Shown here: positions 7,441 to 16,071 of the stretch, in pieces
Position numbering within the stretch: the first letter of the stretch is position 1
How the letters are laid out: every line of letters starts with the position of its first letter
Origin: Bacteroidales bacterium
Lineage (GTDB): Bacteria > Bacteroidota > Bacteroidia > Bacteroidales > Lentimicrobiaceae
Direction: 5' to 3'
Assembly: GCA_022837485.1 (NCBI GenBank)
Contig: JALHHH010000009.1
Location: forward strand, 11,450 to 75,449
Length of the DNA stretch: 64,000 nt
Made by a program: the position numbers and the translations under genes
Notes under the pieces: generated by a model
The model's input: only the letters and a program-made list of their open reading frames with translations
Told to the model about the DNA's origin: nothing
Databases searched by the model: none

Positions 7441-9147
7441 ATGGCAGTCCACTTCCGAACACAGCCAGGACTGAAAACGGATGCCACATCGCTTCTTTAT
7501 TATGCGATGATATTGCTGGCCGTATCCATCCCGCTCTCTGAATTTGGCATGAGTGCCTCTCAGTTTCTGATGCTCGGCTTATGGGCTGCTGAGGGAGCCG
7601 ACTATTCAGGTGGCAGGCACCTGCGGATGCAGAACGCAATAGCCCGGATTGGTTATCTGTTCAAAGCAACAGCGGTCAACCTGGCCGGGAAGTTCCGCAT
7701 GCTTTTCAACAATCCGGCAGCAATGGTGGCCGTTTCTCTTTATTTGCTGCATGCCATAGGATTGTTCTACTCCAACGACGTCAATTACGCTCTTAAAGAT
7801 CTGCGAATCAAGCTTCCATTGATAAGCCTGCCGGTAATTCTTGCCACTACTCCTGCTTTGGACAGGCAGAGATTTCAACGGCTCATTTACTTTTTCATAC
7901 TGGCTGTATTTTCCGGAACCCTCGCCAGCATGTACGTATTCTTCACCCGTCACGTTAGCGATCCGAGAGAATTAAGCATTTTTATTTCCCATATTCGTTT
8001 TAGCCTTACAATCTGTTTTGCCATCTTCGCCATGGTACACCTGCTGTACAAGCGCGAATACCGCAGCGGTTTTCACAAACTTATACTGGTCGCGGGCATT
8101 GTCTGGTTTTTACTGTTTCTTTTTATTCTTGAATCGATTACTGGCATCCTTATAATGGCAATCCTGACCTTTATCATGGTTTTATATCTTGGCTTCAGGA
8201 TAAAGAACAATACACTTAAATACAGCTTGCTAATTCTCAGCATCACCGCTACAGTTGCATCTGTGCATTATTTCAGGAGCTTTGTAAGGGATTTTAGTCA
8301 TGCACCGGCCGTTGATTTCAGCAGCCTCGACCGCTACACCGCTTACGGAACGCCATACCTGCACGACACCTGTTCCTACGGCGTTGAAAACGGCAAGTTC
8401 GTTGGACTTTACATTTCTCACACCGAGCTCCGCAATGAATGGAACCGGAAGAGCGAACTGAGTTACGACGGACTCGACAGGAAAGGGCAGCAGCTCAGTC
8501 ACACCCTTATCCGCTATCTGCATTCCAAAAACCTTCGAAAAGATGCAGAAGGTGTCCGAAGCCTGAGCGAAAAAGAAATCAGGCACATTGAAAACGGGGT
8601 AGCCAGTGCGGTGTATCTCGACAACCTGAATCTGCGTTCACGGTTTGAGCAGATTGCCATGGGGTATTCCAACTACATCCGGCATGGAGACCCGAATGCC
8701 TCGTCGGTAATGCAGCGCATCGAATACTGGAAAACTTCGCTTTACATCGTTAAACACAACTGGCTTACGGGTGTGGGAACCGGCGATCTGAACGAAGCAT
8801 TTTCCGCAGCCTATGAAGAACTTGATTCAAAGCTGGAGCCCGATTTCAGGAAACGTTCTCATAATCAATTTCTTGCAATCTTCATAGCATTCGGAATTTT
8901 AGGACTTGCCTGGTTTCTGTTTACGCTAATCTTTCCGCCCTTAAAGCTCGGGAAATTCACCGACTTTTATTATGTTGTCTTTTTTGTAATAATTATAATG
9001 TCGATGCTTACCGAAGATACGCTGGAAACGCAGGCAGGGGTTACATTTTTTGCCTTTTTCAATGCTCTGTTGCTGTTTAGCCGGCGCAGAACGCCCCTCC
9101 ACAACACTTACGGAAAGGAAGCGAGTGCCGATCATCCGATAAAATGA
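7441..9147 (+). CDS. O-antigen ligase family / polymerase-like membrane protein
   Basis: A 568-residue multipass inner-membrane protein of the O-antigen ligase/Wzy superfamily, which joins or polymerises lipid-linked glycans at the periplasmic face. About ten hydrophobic segments flank a large periplasmic loop (roughly residues 280-450, rich in charged residues). This is followed by the Wzy_C-like signature WLTGVGTGDLNEAF and then SHNQFLAIFIAFGILGLAWF, where the His in HNQF is the typical catalytic position. The start ATG at 7441 is 19 bp after the protease stop. No other polysaccharide assembly genes are adjacent, so ligase versus polymerase cannot be told apart. Confidence 0.8.
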   Translation: MAVHFRTQPGLKTDATSLLYYAMILLAVSIPLSEFGMSASQFLMLGLWAAEGADYSGGRHLRMQNAIARIGYLFKATAVNLAGKFRMLFNNPAAMVAVSLYLLHAIGLFYSNDVNYALKDLRIKLPLISLPVILATTPALDRQRFQRLIYFFILAVFSGTLASMYVFFTRHVSDPRELSIFISHIRFSLTICFAIFAMVHLLYKREYRSGFHKLILVAGIVWFLLFLFILESITGILIMAILTFIMVLYLGFRIKNNTLKYSLLILSITATVASVHYFRSFVRDFSHAPAVDFSSLDRYTAYGTPYLHDTCSYGVENGKFVGLYISHTELRNEWNRKSELSYDGLDRKGQQLSHTLIRYLHSKNLRKDAEGVRSLSEKEIRHIENGVASAVYLDNLNLRSRFEQIAMGYSNYIRHGDPNASSVMQRIEYWKTSLYIVKHNWLTGVGTGDLNEAFSAAYEELDSKLEPDFRKRSHNQFLAIFIAFGILGLAWFLFTLIFPPLKLGKFTDFYYVVFFVIIIMSMLTEDTLETQAGVTFFAFFNALLLFSRRRTPLHNTYGKEASADHPIK

Positions 9148-9178
9148 CTATTTTAGCAGCTGAAACGCATTGCAGTGT

Positions 9179-9664
9179 ATGAAAGAAAAACAGATAATCC
9201 TGAATTTTAAGGAATCGGATGACTTTTCGGAGCTGGAACCGGACAACAGGGATCTGATTAACCTGGCCCGTGAGGCTGCTTCCAGGGCTTATGCCCCCTA
9301 TTCCCGATTCAGGGTAGGTGCGGCGCTCCGGCTCGACAATGGCAAGATTATTACCGGAAACAATCAGGAAAACGCCGCTTACCCCTCCGGACTTTGTGCT
9401 GAGCGCGTTGCCCTTTTTGCGGCTTCTTCGCAGTATCCGGGTGCAAAAGTTGAAATAATAGCCATCGCCGTTGATACCGACAACCACAGCGTGATTCAGC
9501 CTGCTTCGCCCTGCGGTGCCTGCCGCCAGGTTATGGCTGAAACCGAACACAGGCAAGGTAAACCCATACGGGTTATATTTACCGGAGAAACCGGGCGATC
9601 GGTAACCGTCGACGGTATGAAGAATCTGCTTCCCGCTTCCTTTACTTCCAATAACCTGAAATAA
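9179..9664 (+). CDS. cdd: Cytidine deaminase
   Basis: A pyrimidine salvage enzyme that hydrolyses cytidine and deoxycytidine to uridine and deoxyuridine, releasing ammonia. The 161 residues have the homotetrameric CDA pattern: AYAPYSRFRVGAAL, NAAYPSGLCAERVALF with the first zinc Cys and catalytic Glu (CAE), and SPCGACRQV with the two remaining zinc cysteines. ATG at 9179 was chosen; the frame also allows TTG at 9170. The gene sits 31 bp behind the O-antigen ligase-like gene, and nothing else in the area is pyrimidine-related. Confidence 0.93.
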   Translation: MKEKQIILNFKESDDFSELEPDNRDLINLAREAASRAYAPYSRFRVGAALRLDNGKIITGNNQENAAYPSGLCAERVALFAASSQYPGAKVEIIAIAVDTDNHSVIQPASPCGACRQVMAETEHRQGKPIRVIFTGETGRSVTVDGMKNLLPASFTSNNLK

Positions 9665-9826
9665 ACCTTTTACGCCCCACATTGTTAAGGTTGCTGGAAA
9701 ATCCAGACACCCATTTCCTGTTATGAAGCGAATACGACGGCCGGCAAAGGCATATGTAAAAAAATCGCAGTCTGCAGTAACCGGCCTTTAAGCCTCAGAT
9801 ACGTAAAACATCAAATTTAGTTCCGG

Positions 9827-10693
9827 ATGAAAAAATATGCTATTTTTCTGATTCTCATCATTATCACGACGGCAATGAAAAGCGACCTACCGGCTTATCG
9901 CATTTACAATACGAAAGGAAAGAACTCCGATTTCGGTAAGATGCTTAAAGAGGCTGCTTCTGCGGATGTGGTTTTATTTGGCGAATTACACAACAACCCC
10001 ATCAGCCACTGGTTGCAGCTTGAACTGACTAAAGCTCTGTACGATACTAAAAAGGAACAACTGGTCATGGGAGCAGAGATGTTCGAATCCGACAATGCTC
10101 TGATAATGAGTGAGTATCTCACAAAAAAAGTGAACGACCGAAATTTTGAATCGGAAGCCAGGCTGTGGCCCAACTATAAAACCGATTACAAGCCCTTGTT
10201 AACGTTTGCCCGAGATAATGGCATTCCGTTTATTGCAACCAACATACCCCGCAGATATGCAGCACTGGTAAACAGGGAAGGATTTGACGGTCTGATGCTG
10301 CTGGATGAAGAAGCCAGGCGTTACATTGCACCTCTTCCAGTGGCCTACGATCCGGAATTACCGGGATACAGGGGGATGATTGAAATGATGGGCGGAGCCG
10401 GTGGACATGTAAACGAAAACCTTCCCAGGGCGCAGGCAATCAAGGATGCCACCATGGCACATTTCATCCTGAAAAACCTGAAAAAGGGTCAGACTTTTCT
10501 GCACTTCCACGGCACTTACCACTCCGATAACTACGAAGGCATCGCATGGTACCTGAAACAGTACGATCCGGGATTGAAGATTCTGACTATCAATACTTCC
10601 GAACAGGCCGCTGCCGACAGTCTTGAAGAGGGAAACAAAGGGAAAGCCGATTTCATCATCGTTGTTCCTGAAACGATGACCAAAACGCACTAA
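9827..10693 (+). CDS. ChaN-like (DUF399) haem-binding family protein
   Basis: A 288-residue exported protein of the ChaN/DUF399 family, in which Campylobacter ChaN is an iron-regulated haem-binding lipoprotein. The diagnostic segment is VVLFGELHNNPISHWLQ (about residues 48-64), with the family Glu and His residues. Later landmarks are PFIATNIPRRYAALV, RAQAIKDATMAHFI and the HFHGTYHSDNYEGIAWYL stretch. An N-terminal hydrophobic signal (KKYAIFLILIIITTAM) is present, but there is no cysteine after it, so this copy is probably not a lipoprotein. It stands alone, 162 bp after cdd and facing the minus-strand gtrA gene. Confidence 0.82.
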   Translation: MKKYAIFLILIIITTAMKSDLPAYRIYNTKGKNSDFGKMLKEAASADVVLFGELHNNPISHWLQLELTKALYDTKKEQLVMGAEMFESDNALIMSEYLTKKVNDRNFESEARLWPNYKTDYKPLLTFARDNGIPFIATNIPRRYAALVNREGFDGLMLLDEEARRYIAPLPVAYDPELPGYRGMIEMMGGAGGHVNENLPRAQAIKDATMAHFILKNLKKGQTFLHFHGTYHSDNYEGIAWYLKQYDPGLKILTINTSEQAAADSLEEGNKGKADFIIVVPETMTKTH

Positions 10694-10730
10694 CAAAGTT
10701 CTGCAAGCCGGCAGGCTGAGTGATTGCGTA

Positions 10731-11129
10731 TCAGGTGACGAAGGTATAGTTGAGGTTTACCACGAAGTTCCAGATGGTAACCACGCCTATGGCAAAAAGT
10801 TTTGCAAAGTAAAAATTGAATTTTGCCCGCGAAACCAGCAGCCACAGTACCAATGTATTTATCAGCAGTCCGATCAGGGAAATAAACAGAAATCGTCCGT
10901 ATTCGATGGCTATTTCTGGATTATTGCTGTGAAAGGTCCAGATTCTGTTGAAGTAATAATTGCTGCTTGCCGCGATGGTAAATCCCACGGCGTTTGCAAT
11001 GTATTTCTGAATCTTAAGCCATTCCTTGCAGATGTATGTAAATCCAAAGTCAACAATCACTCCTGAAAAACCAACCACTCCGAATTTTACAAACTTGAAG
11101 GCAACATCTCTGGTAAAGAGATCGACCAT
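10731..11129 (-). CDS. GtrA family small membrane protein
   Basis: A 132-residue protein with four predicted membrane segments of the GtrA family, proposed to flip or help transfer undecaprenyl-linked sugars for surface glycans. The pattern is typical: FVKFGVVGFSGVIVDFGFTY, then AVGFTIAASSNYYFNRIWTF (the conserved NYxxNRxWTF), a third segment FLFISLIGLLINTLVLW and a last segment ending NFVVNLNYTFVT. It follows the M28 peptidase by 33 bp on the same strand and may share its transcript. Confidence 0.88.
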   Translation of the reverse strand: MVDLFTRDVAFKFVKFGVVGFSGVIVDFGFTYICKEWLKIQKYIANAVGFTIAASSNYYFNRIWTFHSNNPEIAIEYGRFLFISLIGLLINTLVLWLLVSRAKFNFYFAKLFAIGVVTIWNFVVNLNYTFVT

Positions 11130-11162
11130 ATTTCAGTATTTTAAGTTATCCCGATCCATGCT

Positions 11163-12956
11163 TCAGAGCTGCACGATAAGGATTTTGTGTTTTCCGTTCC
11201 GTATTACTTCAATATTCACGGTTTCGCCCGGTTTCAATTTACCCATGCGTCCCATATAATCGTACACGTTGTTAACGGTCATACCGTTGATGGCAACGAT
11301 GATATCGCCTTTTGCCATACCTGCGCGGGCAGCGGGGCCCTGATTCCTGACGCCTTCCACTTTCATTCCCCCGCTCGTTTCTGCGCCGGATACATCGGGC
11401 ATAATACCCAGTGTTACTTTAAGGTTTCGGCCGTAGTGGCCGACCTGCTGCCTTGAACCCGACTCGGTAAACAGTGGAGCTGACGGCAGAAGGGATATGC
11501 CGGAGGCCAGGGATTCAACAAACGACGTTACTGTTGCCTGTCCGGTATAATTGATACGGTCGGGTAAATCAAAGGGTGTATGGTAGTCGCCGTGGGCACC
11601 GGTAGAGAAAAACAGCACGGGTATTCCTTCCCCGTAGAATGCCGCGTGATCCGAAGGGCCAAAGCCGTCGGGCGACTTCCCGATTTCGAAGGGTCGGCCC
11701 GCAGCGGTGGCATCAATAATGGAATCTGCGACCGTAAAGGTACCCGTTCCGGAGATGGTGACCCTGGGATCGTCTGTGCTGAGACGTCCGACCATATCCA
11801 TATTCAGCATAGCCTTGACGGAAGAAAGAGGCACCGGTGAATTCGCAACGAACCAGCGTGCTCCAAGCAATCCCATTTCCTCGGCACCAAAGGCAACGAA
11901 AAGCATGCTGCGGCCTGCGCGTTCCGGTCGGGCTGCAAACGAACGAGCGAGTTCGATCAGAGATGCAACTCCGGATGCGTTATCGTCGGCTCCAGCGTGA
12001 ACAGCAACGGTATCGGGCAAGCGACTGCCCGAACCAAAGCCTCCCATACCAAGATGGTCGTAATGCGCTCCGATAACGACAAACTCACCGGCAAGTGCGG
12101 GATCGCTGCCCTTAAGCATGGCCACAACGTTTCGGCTGACGGCTTTCTCGCGAATCACATCGGTAGTTGCAATCAGGAATGTGCCAGGATCAAATGAAGC
12201 AGGCTTTTTAACCGAAATCATAAGTTTTTCGAGCGAATCGACGGCCGTAACCTGCTGCCGGAGCAACAGGGCAGCCAGCTTACGGGTAATGCTTACAACC
12301 GGCAGTCCGGCATCGGAAACCGATTTATCAAAAGAAATGTCGACGGTTTGATCGGCCCGGTCGATGGATGAGGGGGTAACCAACAACAGACCTGCGGCAC
12401 CACGGTCTTTTACTGCAAGAGCCTTTGCCCTGTCGGCAGCCATTGGAATAAATGCGCTGGTGGAATTATCGGGTTCAGGATCTCCCCGCAAAGCAATTAC
12501 CCATTTATCCTTAACATCAATTCCCTGAAAATCGTCCCAGTGAAGATCGCCGCTGGTTCCGGAGATTCCAAAACCGGCAAAGATTACAGGGGCATTAACC
12601 GTTGCAGATGATGAAAAGGAAAATGGCTGAAAATCAGTACCGGCGTTATAGGAAATCCGATTGAATTCCAGAGTGTTCTTCTCTCCTGCCCTCACGTCGG
12701 AAACAAGACTGAAGTACTGAAAGCCGTTTGATTCCAGAAGCTGAAGGCCGGTCTGCTGAAACTGATCCCTGATATATATGGCTGCAAGACTGTCTCCGGT
12801 TGTACCTGATTTTCTCCCCTCAAGCTCCGGAGAAGCGAGGTAGTGGATGTGACGACTTAACCGGCCGGACTCGAATTGAAATGCCTGACCATACGAAACA
12901 ATAGTAACGAATAAGAGTGCGGTTGAGAAAATGACACGGGTGAAAATGGTATTCAT
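11163..12956 (-). CDS. Secreted M28 family metallopeptidase with PA-like insert and PDZ domain
   Basis: A 597-residue exported zinc aminopeptidase-type protein. The start at 12956 gives a clean signal peptide (MNTIFTRVIFSTALLFVTIVSYGQ); the frame extends 18 codons further, but those residues are not signal-like. A PA-like insert occupies about residues 115-235. The M28 core has GAHYDHLG (zinc His298), HAGADDNASG (bridging Asp324), AFGAEEMGLLG (catalytic Glu and ligand Glu359/360), MLNMDMVGRL (Asp ligand) and GDYHTPFD (last His). The C-terminus, from about 510, is a PDZ domain (GPAARAGMAKGDIIVAINGM). A TATTTTTG element on the minus strand at 13087-13094 could drive it, but it lies in a poly-A stretch. 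Confidence 0.9.
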   Translation of the reverse strand: MNTIFTRVIFSTALLFVTIVSYGQAFQFESGRLSRHIHYLASPELEGRKSGTTGDSLAAIYIRDQFQQTGLQLLESNGFQYFSLVSDVRAGEKNTLEFNRISYNAGTDFQPFSFSSSATVNAPVIFAGFGISGTSGDLHWDDFQGIDVKDKWVIALRGDPEPDNSTSAFIPMAADRAKALAVKDRGAAGLLLVTPSSIDRADQTVDISFDKSVSDAGLPVVSITRKLAALLLRQQVTAVDSLEKLMISVKKPASFDPGTFLIATTDVIREKAVSRNVVAMLKGSDPALAGEFVVIGAHYDHLGMGGFGSGSRLPDTVAVHAGADDNASGVASLIELARSFAARPERAGRSMLFVAFGAEEMGLLGARWFVANSPVPLSSVKAMLNMDMVGRLSTDDPRVTISGTGTFTVADSIIDATAAGRPFEIGKSPDGFGPSDHAAFYGEGIPVLFFSTGAHGDYHTPFDLPDRINYTGQATVTSFVESLASGISLLPSAPLFTESGSRQQVGHYGRNLKVTLGIMPDVSGAETSGGMKVEGVRNQGPAARAGMAKGDIIVAINGMTVNNVYDYMGRMGKLKPGETVNIEVIRNGKHKILIVQL

Positions 12957-13157
12957 GGTTGCAGTTTTAACGTTTATTATTCGGGAAGGGACAGATTTTC
13001 GATGGCCCATTTTCCAGTACAGGTATCGTAAAAATCACGGATACCGGCAACAGTTTGCTGGCAGCGTTCAGTTGCTGCGAAGAATGCAAAAATAAAAAAA
13101 AAGGGCTCCGGCCAGACATTGAGCACTAACAATGCAGAGCGTGAGCTGTAAAGCGAA

Positions 13158-13177
13158 GAGCCGGGCAATCCCGGCTC
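13158..13177 (-). terminator. GC-rich hairpin downstream of flavodoxin
   Basis: A perfect 8-bp stem GAGCCGGG/CCCGGCTC encloses a CAAT loop, 60 bp past the flavodoxin stop. No T-run follows on the minus strand, so it may be an mRNA 3'-end stabiliser rather than a true intrinsic terminator. Confidence 0.4.
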
Positions 13178-13200
13178 ATCTGTGTACTTCGTTCGGACAA

Positions 13201-13225
13201 TGCCCTGAAAAATTAAAACAGGGCA
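13201..13225 (-). terminator. Hairpin just downstream of flavodoxin stop
   Basis: TGCCCTG and CAGGGCA pair over 7 bp around an 11-nt A/T loop, starting 12 bp after the flavodoxin stop. On the minus strand the loop is T-rich. Together with the hairpin at 13158-13177 it probably ends the flavodoxin transcript. Confidence 0.4.
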
Positions 13226-13236
13226 AGGGCATGCAA

Positions 13237-13749
13237 TTAGTTAAGCTGAAATTCTTTCCTAAGCTGTCCTACCCATTTCGAGATCCGCTCTTCGGTAAGT
13301 TCGGGCTGCGAGTCTTCATCGAGTGCGAGGCCCACAAACCTGCCATCTTTTTCTGCGGTTGAGAAATAATAGGAATACCCCTTGGTTGGCCAGAAGCCTA
13401 CAACGTTATCCTTAAACGGTAAACGGCAGAAAACGGTACCCATACCGTCAACAAAACTTTCAGGGTATTCAACCTGATCACCAAGGCCAAAAATGGCGAT
13501 CTTTTTATCCTCGATCCTGGCTTCAACCAGCTCGTCGATGAAACGTTCCCAGTCCTGATGCATTTCACCGATACCCCAGGCAGAGGTGCCGAGAATCAGG
13601 TAATCGTATTTTTCGAGGTCTTCGCGGGTAGCTGAACTCACATTATGATACTCCACCATGCCGGCTCCGAACTTGGTACCGATAACATGTGCAGCCTTGT
13701 ATGTACTCCCCTTGGGGCTGCCTCCAAAGAAAATTCCAATTTTTCCCAT
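13237..13749 (-). CDS. fldA: Flavodoxin (long-chain type)
   Basis: A small FMN electron carrier of 170 residues. The order of elements fits long-chain flavodoxin: KIGIFFGGS at the N-terminus, YDYLILGTSAWGIGEMHQDW with the FMN-stacking Trp loop, IAIFGLGDQVEYPESFVDGM, and a C-terminal KGYSYYFSTA...FVGLALDEDSQPELTEERI. The phosphate-binding loop is unusual: SPKGST (residues 11-16) replaces the usual [ST]xTGxT, with Lys where the middle Thr is expected and Tyr where a Glu normally follows. An AAGGAG Shine-Dalgarno sequence sits 4 nt before the ATG, and a good promoter lies 40-70 bp upstream. It is monocistronic. Confidence 0.92.
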   Translation of the reverse strand: MGKIGIFFGGSPKGSTYKAAHVIGTKFGAGMVEYHNVSSATREDLEKYDYLILGTSAWGIGEMHQDWERFIDELVEARIEDKKIAIFGLGDQVEYPESFVDGMGTVFCRLPFKDNVVGFWPTKGYSYYFSTAEKDGRFVGLALDEDSQPELTEERISKWVGQLRKEFQLN

Positions 13750-13788
13750 AGTTCTCCTTGTCTTCTTGAGGAAATTTTAAAGCGGGCG

Positions 13789-13819
13789 CAAATATAATCC
13801 CGAAACGCCCTGAAAGCAA
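13789..13819 (-). promoter_or_regulatory. Bacteroidota promoter of flavodoxin
   Basis: On the minus strand TTG (13817-13819) is followed after 20 bp by TATATTTG (13789-13796), a full TTG-N20-TAnnTTTG match. The leader to the ATG is about 40 nt and carries the AAGGAG ribosome-binding site at 13754-13759. Confidence 0.7.
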
Positions 13820-14206
13820 GTCGGGAATTCGCAAAAAATAAAATTAGTCAAACTGACAATCAATGGTTTACGTATTTATTTCAATACTCATAGATCATTA
13901 AATCAGTCAGTTAGCAACACTTAAACCTGTGAGACAGCGATTTGTTCATTCTTTATTAAAAACTTGACTCCGGAAATCATTAAAACACTGTAATTCAACT
14001 CCATAAAGAGAAATACACAGGCCTTGAACATCACATTAAAAAAACATTAAAATTCCAACTCCTTGCAATTATATCGGGAAAGAAATTTTTAGTGCCGGTG
14101 AATCCTCTAATTGCAGAAAACGGCGGTAAACACCGGACCAGGGAAAAAGTGTTAAGTGTTATAAAACCCTGCAGGAAACATTTCCCGGTCAATGTCATTC
14201 GCCGGC

Positions 14207-14239
14207 TTGCTGCTTTTCGGGCAACCTTTATTACTTTTG
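14207..14239 (+). promoter_or_regulatory. Bacteroidota promoter of the thioredoxin-like/panC operon
   Basis: TTG (14207-14209), 22-bp spacer, TACTTTTG (14232-14239). It lies 53 nt upstream of the ATG at 14293 and probably drives the following collinear genes. Confidence 0.6.
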
Positions 14240-14292
14240 CAGACTTTCCGTAACGACGGACGTCGGAAATAAGAAATAAACACACTGCAATC

Positions 14293-14838
14293 ATGAGAAC
14301 AATTATTTTCCTCCTGGCGTTTATATACATACCAATAACGGAGCTTATGGCTCAGGACGAGAACAAAATAATTACTGATCCGGTTAAGGGGACGGATATG
14401 CTGATAGGCACAGTTAGTCGTGAAGGCCTTGAAACGCTGGGCGACTGGTTTGCCAATGAGTACCGGGATTATCAGGCAGACCCGGACGTTATCGAACGCT
14501 TGAAAATGCACTGCGAATCGTATCCATACATTTTCATCGTTCTGGGCACCTGGTGCGGCGACAGTCGTGAGCAGGTGCCGAGGTTTTTTAGAATTCTTGA
14601 TCTGCTGGAGTATCCGGAGTCGAACGTTTTCATGGTAGCCGTTGACCGGGAAAAGAAAGCCGGAGAATTTTGTATCGGCGACTTTGGCATCGGCCTTGTC
14701 CCAACCTTTATTTTTTCACAGCAGGGAGAAGAAACCGGAAGGATTATCGAGACGCCGGTAGTGTCGCTTGAGCAGGACTTTCTCGACATACTCAACGGCC
14801 GTTCCCTTGCACCGGAAATTCATACCGGTGACCACTAA
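14293..14838 (+). CDS. Exported thioredoxin-like protein with WCGDS site
   Basis: A 181-residue protein with a signal peptide (RTIIFLLAFIYIPITELMAQ) and a thioredoxin-like fold pattern. Helix-rich residues 30-75 precede IFIVLGTWCGDSREQVPRF, and the segment GIGLVPTFIFSQQGEE has the cis-Pro. The active site is WCGDS instead of WCGPC, so only one cysteine is present and ordinary disulfide exchange is unlikely. A second Cys occurs near GEFCIGDFG. This WCGDS subtype recurs in Bacteroidota and its function is unknown to me. panC starts 16 bp after the stop, so the two are probably co-transcribed, though no functional link is evident. Confidence 0.75.
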   Translation: MRTIIFLLAFIYIPITELMAQDENKIITDPVKGTDMLIGTVSREGLETLGDWFANEYRDYQADPDVIERLKMHCESYPYIFIVLGTWCGDSREQVPRFFRILDLLEYPESNVFMVAVDREKKAGEFCIGDFGIGLVPTFIFSQQGEETGRIIETPVVSLEQDFLDILNGRSLAPEIHTGDH

Positions 14839-14854
14839 TTTCAAAAAAATCAGG

Positions 14855-15694
14855 ATGATTACTTTTAAAAAGATCGATGCCACGCATGCATATGCCGGGA
14901 TGGCCAGAATTCAGGGCAGCAGTATTGGTTTTGTCCCTACCATGGGAGCTTTACACGACGGGCATTTATCGCTGGTACGAAGGGCAAAGGAAGAGAACGA
15001 CCTTGTTATCGTCAGCATCTTCGTAAATCCCATACAATTTAACAACGCCGGGGATCTGGAAAAATATCCCAGAAACCTTGACAGGGATATTGTCTTGCTG
15101 GAGAGCGCAGGCTGCGATGTGGTTTTTGCTCCGGATGCTGCAGAAATGTATCCAGAACCCATTGAAAAGCATTACGATTTCGGCGGTCTGGAAACCGTAA
15201 TGGAAGGTGCTTTCAGGCCTGGGCATTTCAACGGGGTCGCTATTGTGGTGGATAAGCTTTTCCGTATTACCCTTCCTCACCGTGCTTATTTCGGAGAGAA
15301 GGACTATCAGCAGCTGGCGATTATCCAGGCTCTTGTTAAACAGGAAAAACTGGATGTGGAGATAGTACCCTGCCCCATCCGCCGCGAGCACGACGGCCTA
15401 GCCATGAGTTCGCGCAACGAACGGCTTACCGAACAAATGCGGGCTGCAGCACCTGCAATATACCAGTGGCTTCTGCACGCACGCGCTATGGCCGCCAGTC
15501 ACACAGCCGGTGAAATTGAAAAAATGGTAATTGCCGAAACCCAAAAAAACCCTTTGCTGCGCCTGGAATACTTTACCATTGCCAACGAAGAAACCCTGCA
15601 GGCTGTAACCGGCAGAATTTCACCCGGCGACCGTGCATTTATTGCCGTTTTTGCCGGCGATATCCGTCTGATTGACAACCTAAAACTAATTTAA
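14855..15694 (+). CDS. panC: Pantothenate synthetase (pantoate-beta-alanine ligase)
   Basis: PanC joins pantoate and beta-alanine with ATP to give pantothenate, the vitamin B5 precursor of CoA and the phosphopantetheine arm. The 279 residues carry GFVPTMGALHDGHLSLVRRA (nucleotide-binding HxGH), SIFVNPIQFNNAGDLEKYPR, FRPGHFNGVAIVVDKLF, YFGEKDYQQL and the C-terminal KMSKS-like MSSRNERLT. ATG at 14855 is used; upstream codons in frame overlap the preceding gene. panD follows at once, so both final steps of pantothenate synthesis are side by side. Confidence 0.97.
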   Translation: MITFKKIDATHAYAGMARIQGSSIGFVPTMGALHDGHLSLVRRAKEENDLVIVSIFVNPIQFNNAGDLEKYPRNLDRDIVLLESAGCDVVFAPDAAEMYPEPIEKHYDFGGLETVMEGAFRPGHFNGVAIVVDKLFRITLPHRAYFGEKDYQQLAIIQALVKQEKLDVEIVPCPIRREHDGLAMSSRNERLTEQMRAAAPAIYQWLLHARAMAASHTAGEIEKMVIAETQKNPLLRLEYFTIANEETLQAVTGRISPGDRAFIAVFAGDIRLIDNLKLI

Positions 15695-15703
15695 GTATCT
15701 TTG
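15672..15703 (+). promoter_or_regulatory. Promoter inside the panC 3' end, adjacent to panD start
   Basis: TTG (15672-15674), 21-bp spacer, TATCTTTG (15696-15703). Only six bases separate the -7 element from the panD ATG at 15710, so transcription would start at or next to the start codon. Confidence 0.6.
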
Positions 15704-15709
15704 CGCGCC

Positions 15710-16066
15710 ATGACAATCGAGATTCTTAAATCAAAAATCCACCGGGCTACCATTACCGAAGCCAACCTTCACTACATCGGGAGCATCGGAATTGACGAAG
15801 ACCTGATGGATGCCGCCAATCTGGTGGAATTTGAAAAGGTACAGGTGCTGAACATCAACAATGGTGAACGGCTTGAAACCTATGTTATAAAAGGAGAGAG
15901 GGGCAGCGGAATGATTACTCTCAACGGTGCTGCCGCCCGAAAAGCCGTTGCCGGAGACCTTATCATCGTAGCTGCATTCGCACAGATGACGCCCGAAGAG
16001 GCAAAGAGTTTCAAACCGGCGATTGTATTCCCCGATAACAGAAACCGACTTGTTAACCATCCCTGA
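15710..16066 (+). CDS. panD: Aspartate 1-decarboxylase (pyruvoyl enzyme)
   Basis: PanD decarboxylates L-aspartate to beta-alanine for PanC. The 118-residue proenzyme has the self-cleavage site YIGSIGID with Gly24-Ser25, where Ser25 becomes the pyruvoyl group. Further family motifs are the substrate-site segment NGERLETYVIKGERGSG and LNGAAAR, and DLIIVAAFAQMTPEEA. The ATG at 15710 places Gly-Ser at the canonical 24/25 position and is preferred over TTG 15701. It has its own promoter within panC. Confidence 0.97.
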   Translation: MTIEILKSKIHRATITEANLHYIGSIGIDEDLMDAANLVEFEKVQVLNINNGERLETYVIKGERGSGMITLNGAAARKAVAGDLIIVAAFAQMTPEEAKSFKPAIVFPDNRNRLVNHP

Positions 16067-16071
16067 GCATT

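Larger units (their letters stand above)
13750..14292. other. Intergenic region between flavodoxin and the thioredoxin-like gene
   Basis: 543 bp of AT-rich sequence between divergent genes. It contains the flavodoxin promoter (13789-13819, minus) and a plus-strand promoter (14207-14239). Between them (about 13860-14200) I see no gene, tRNA or repeat. Confidence 0.6.
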
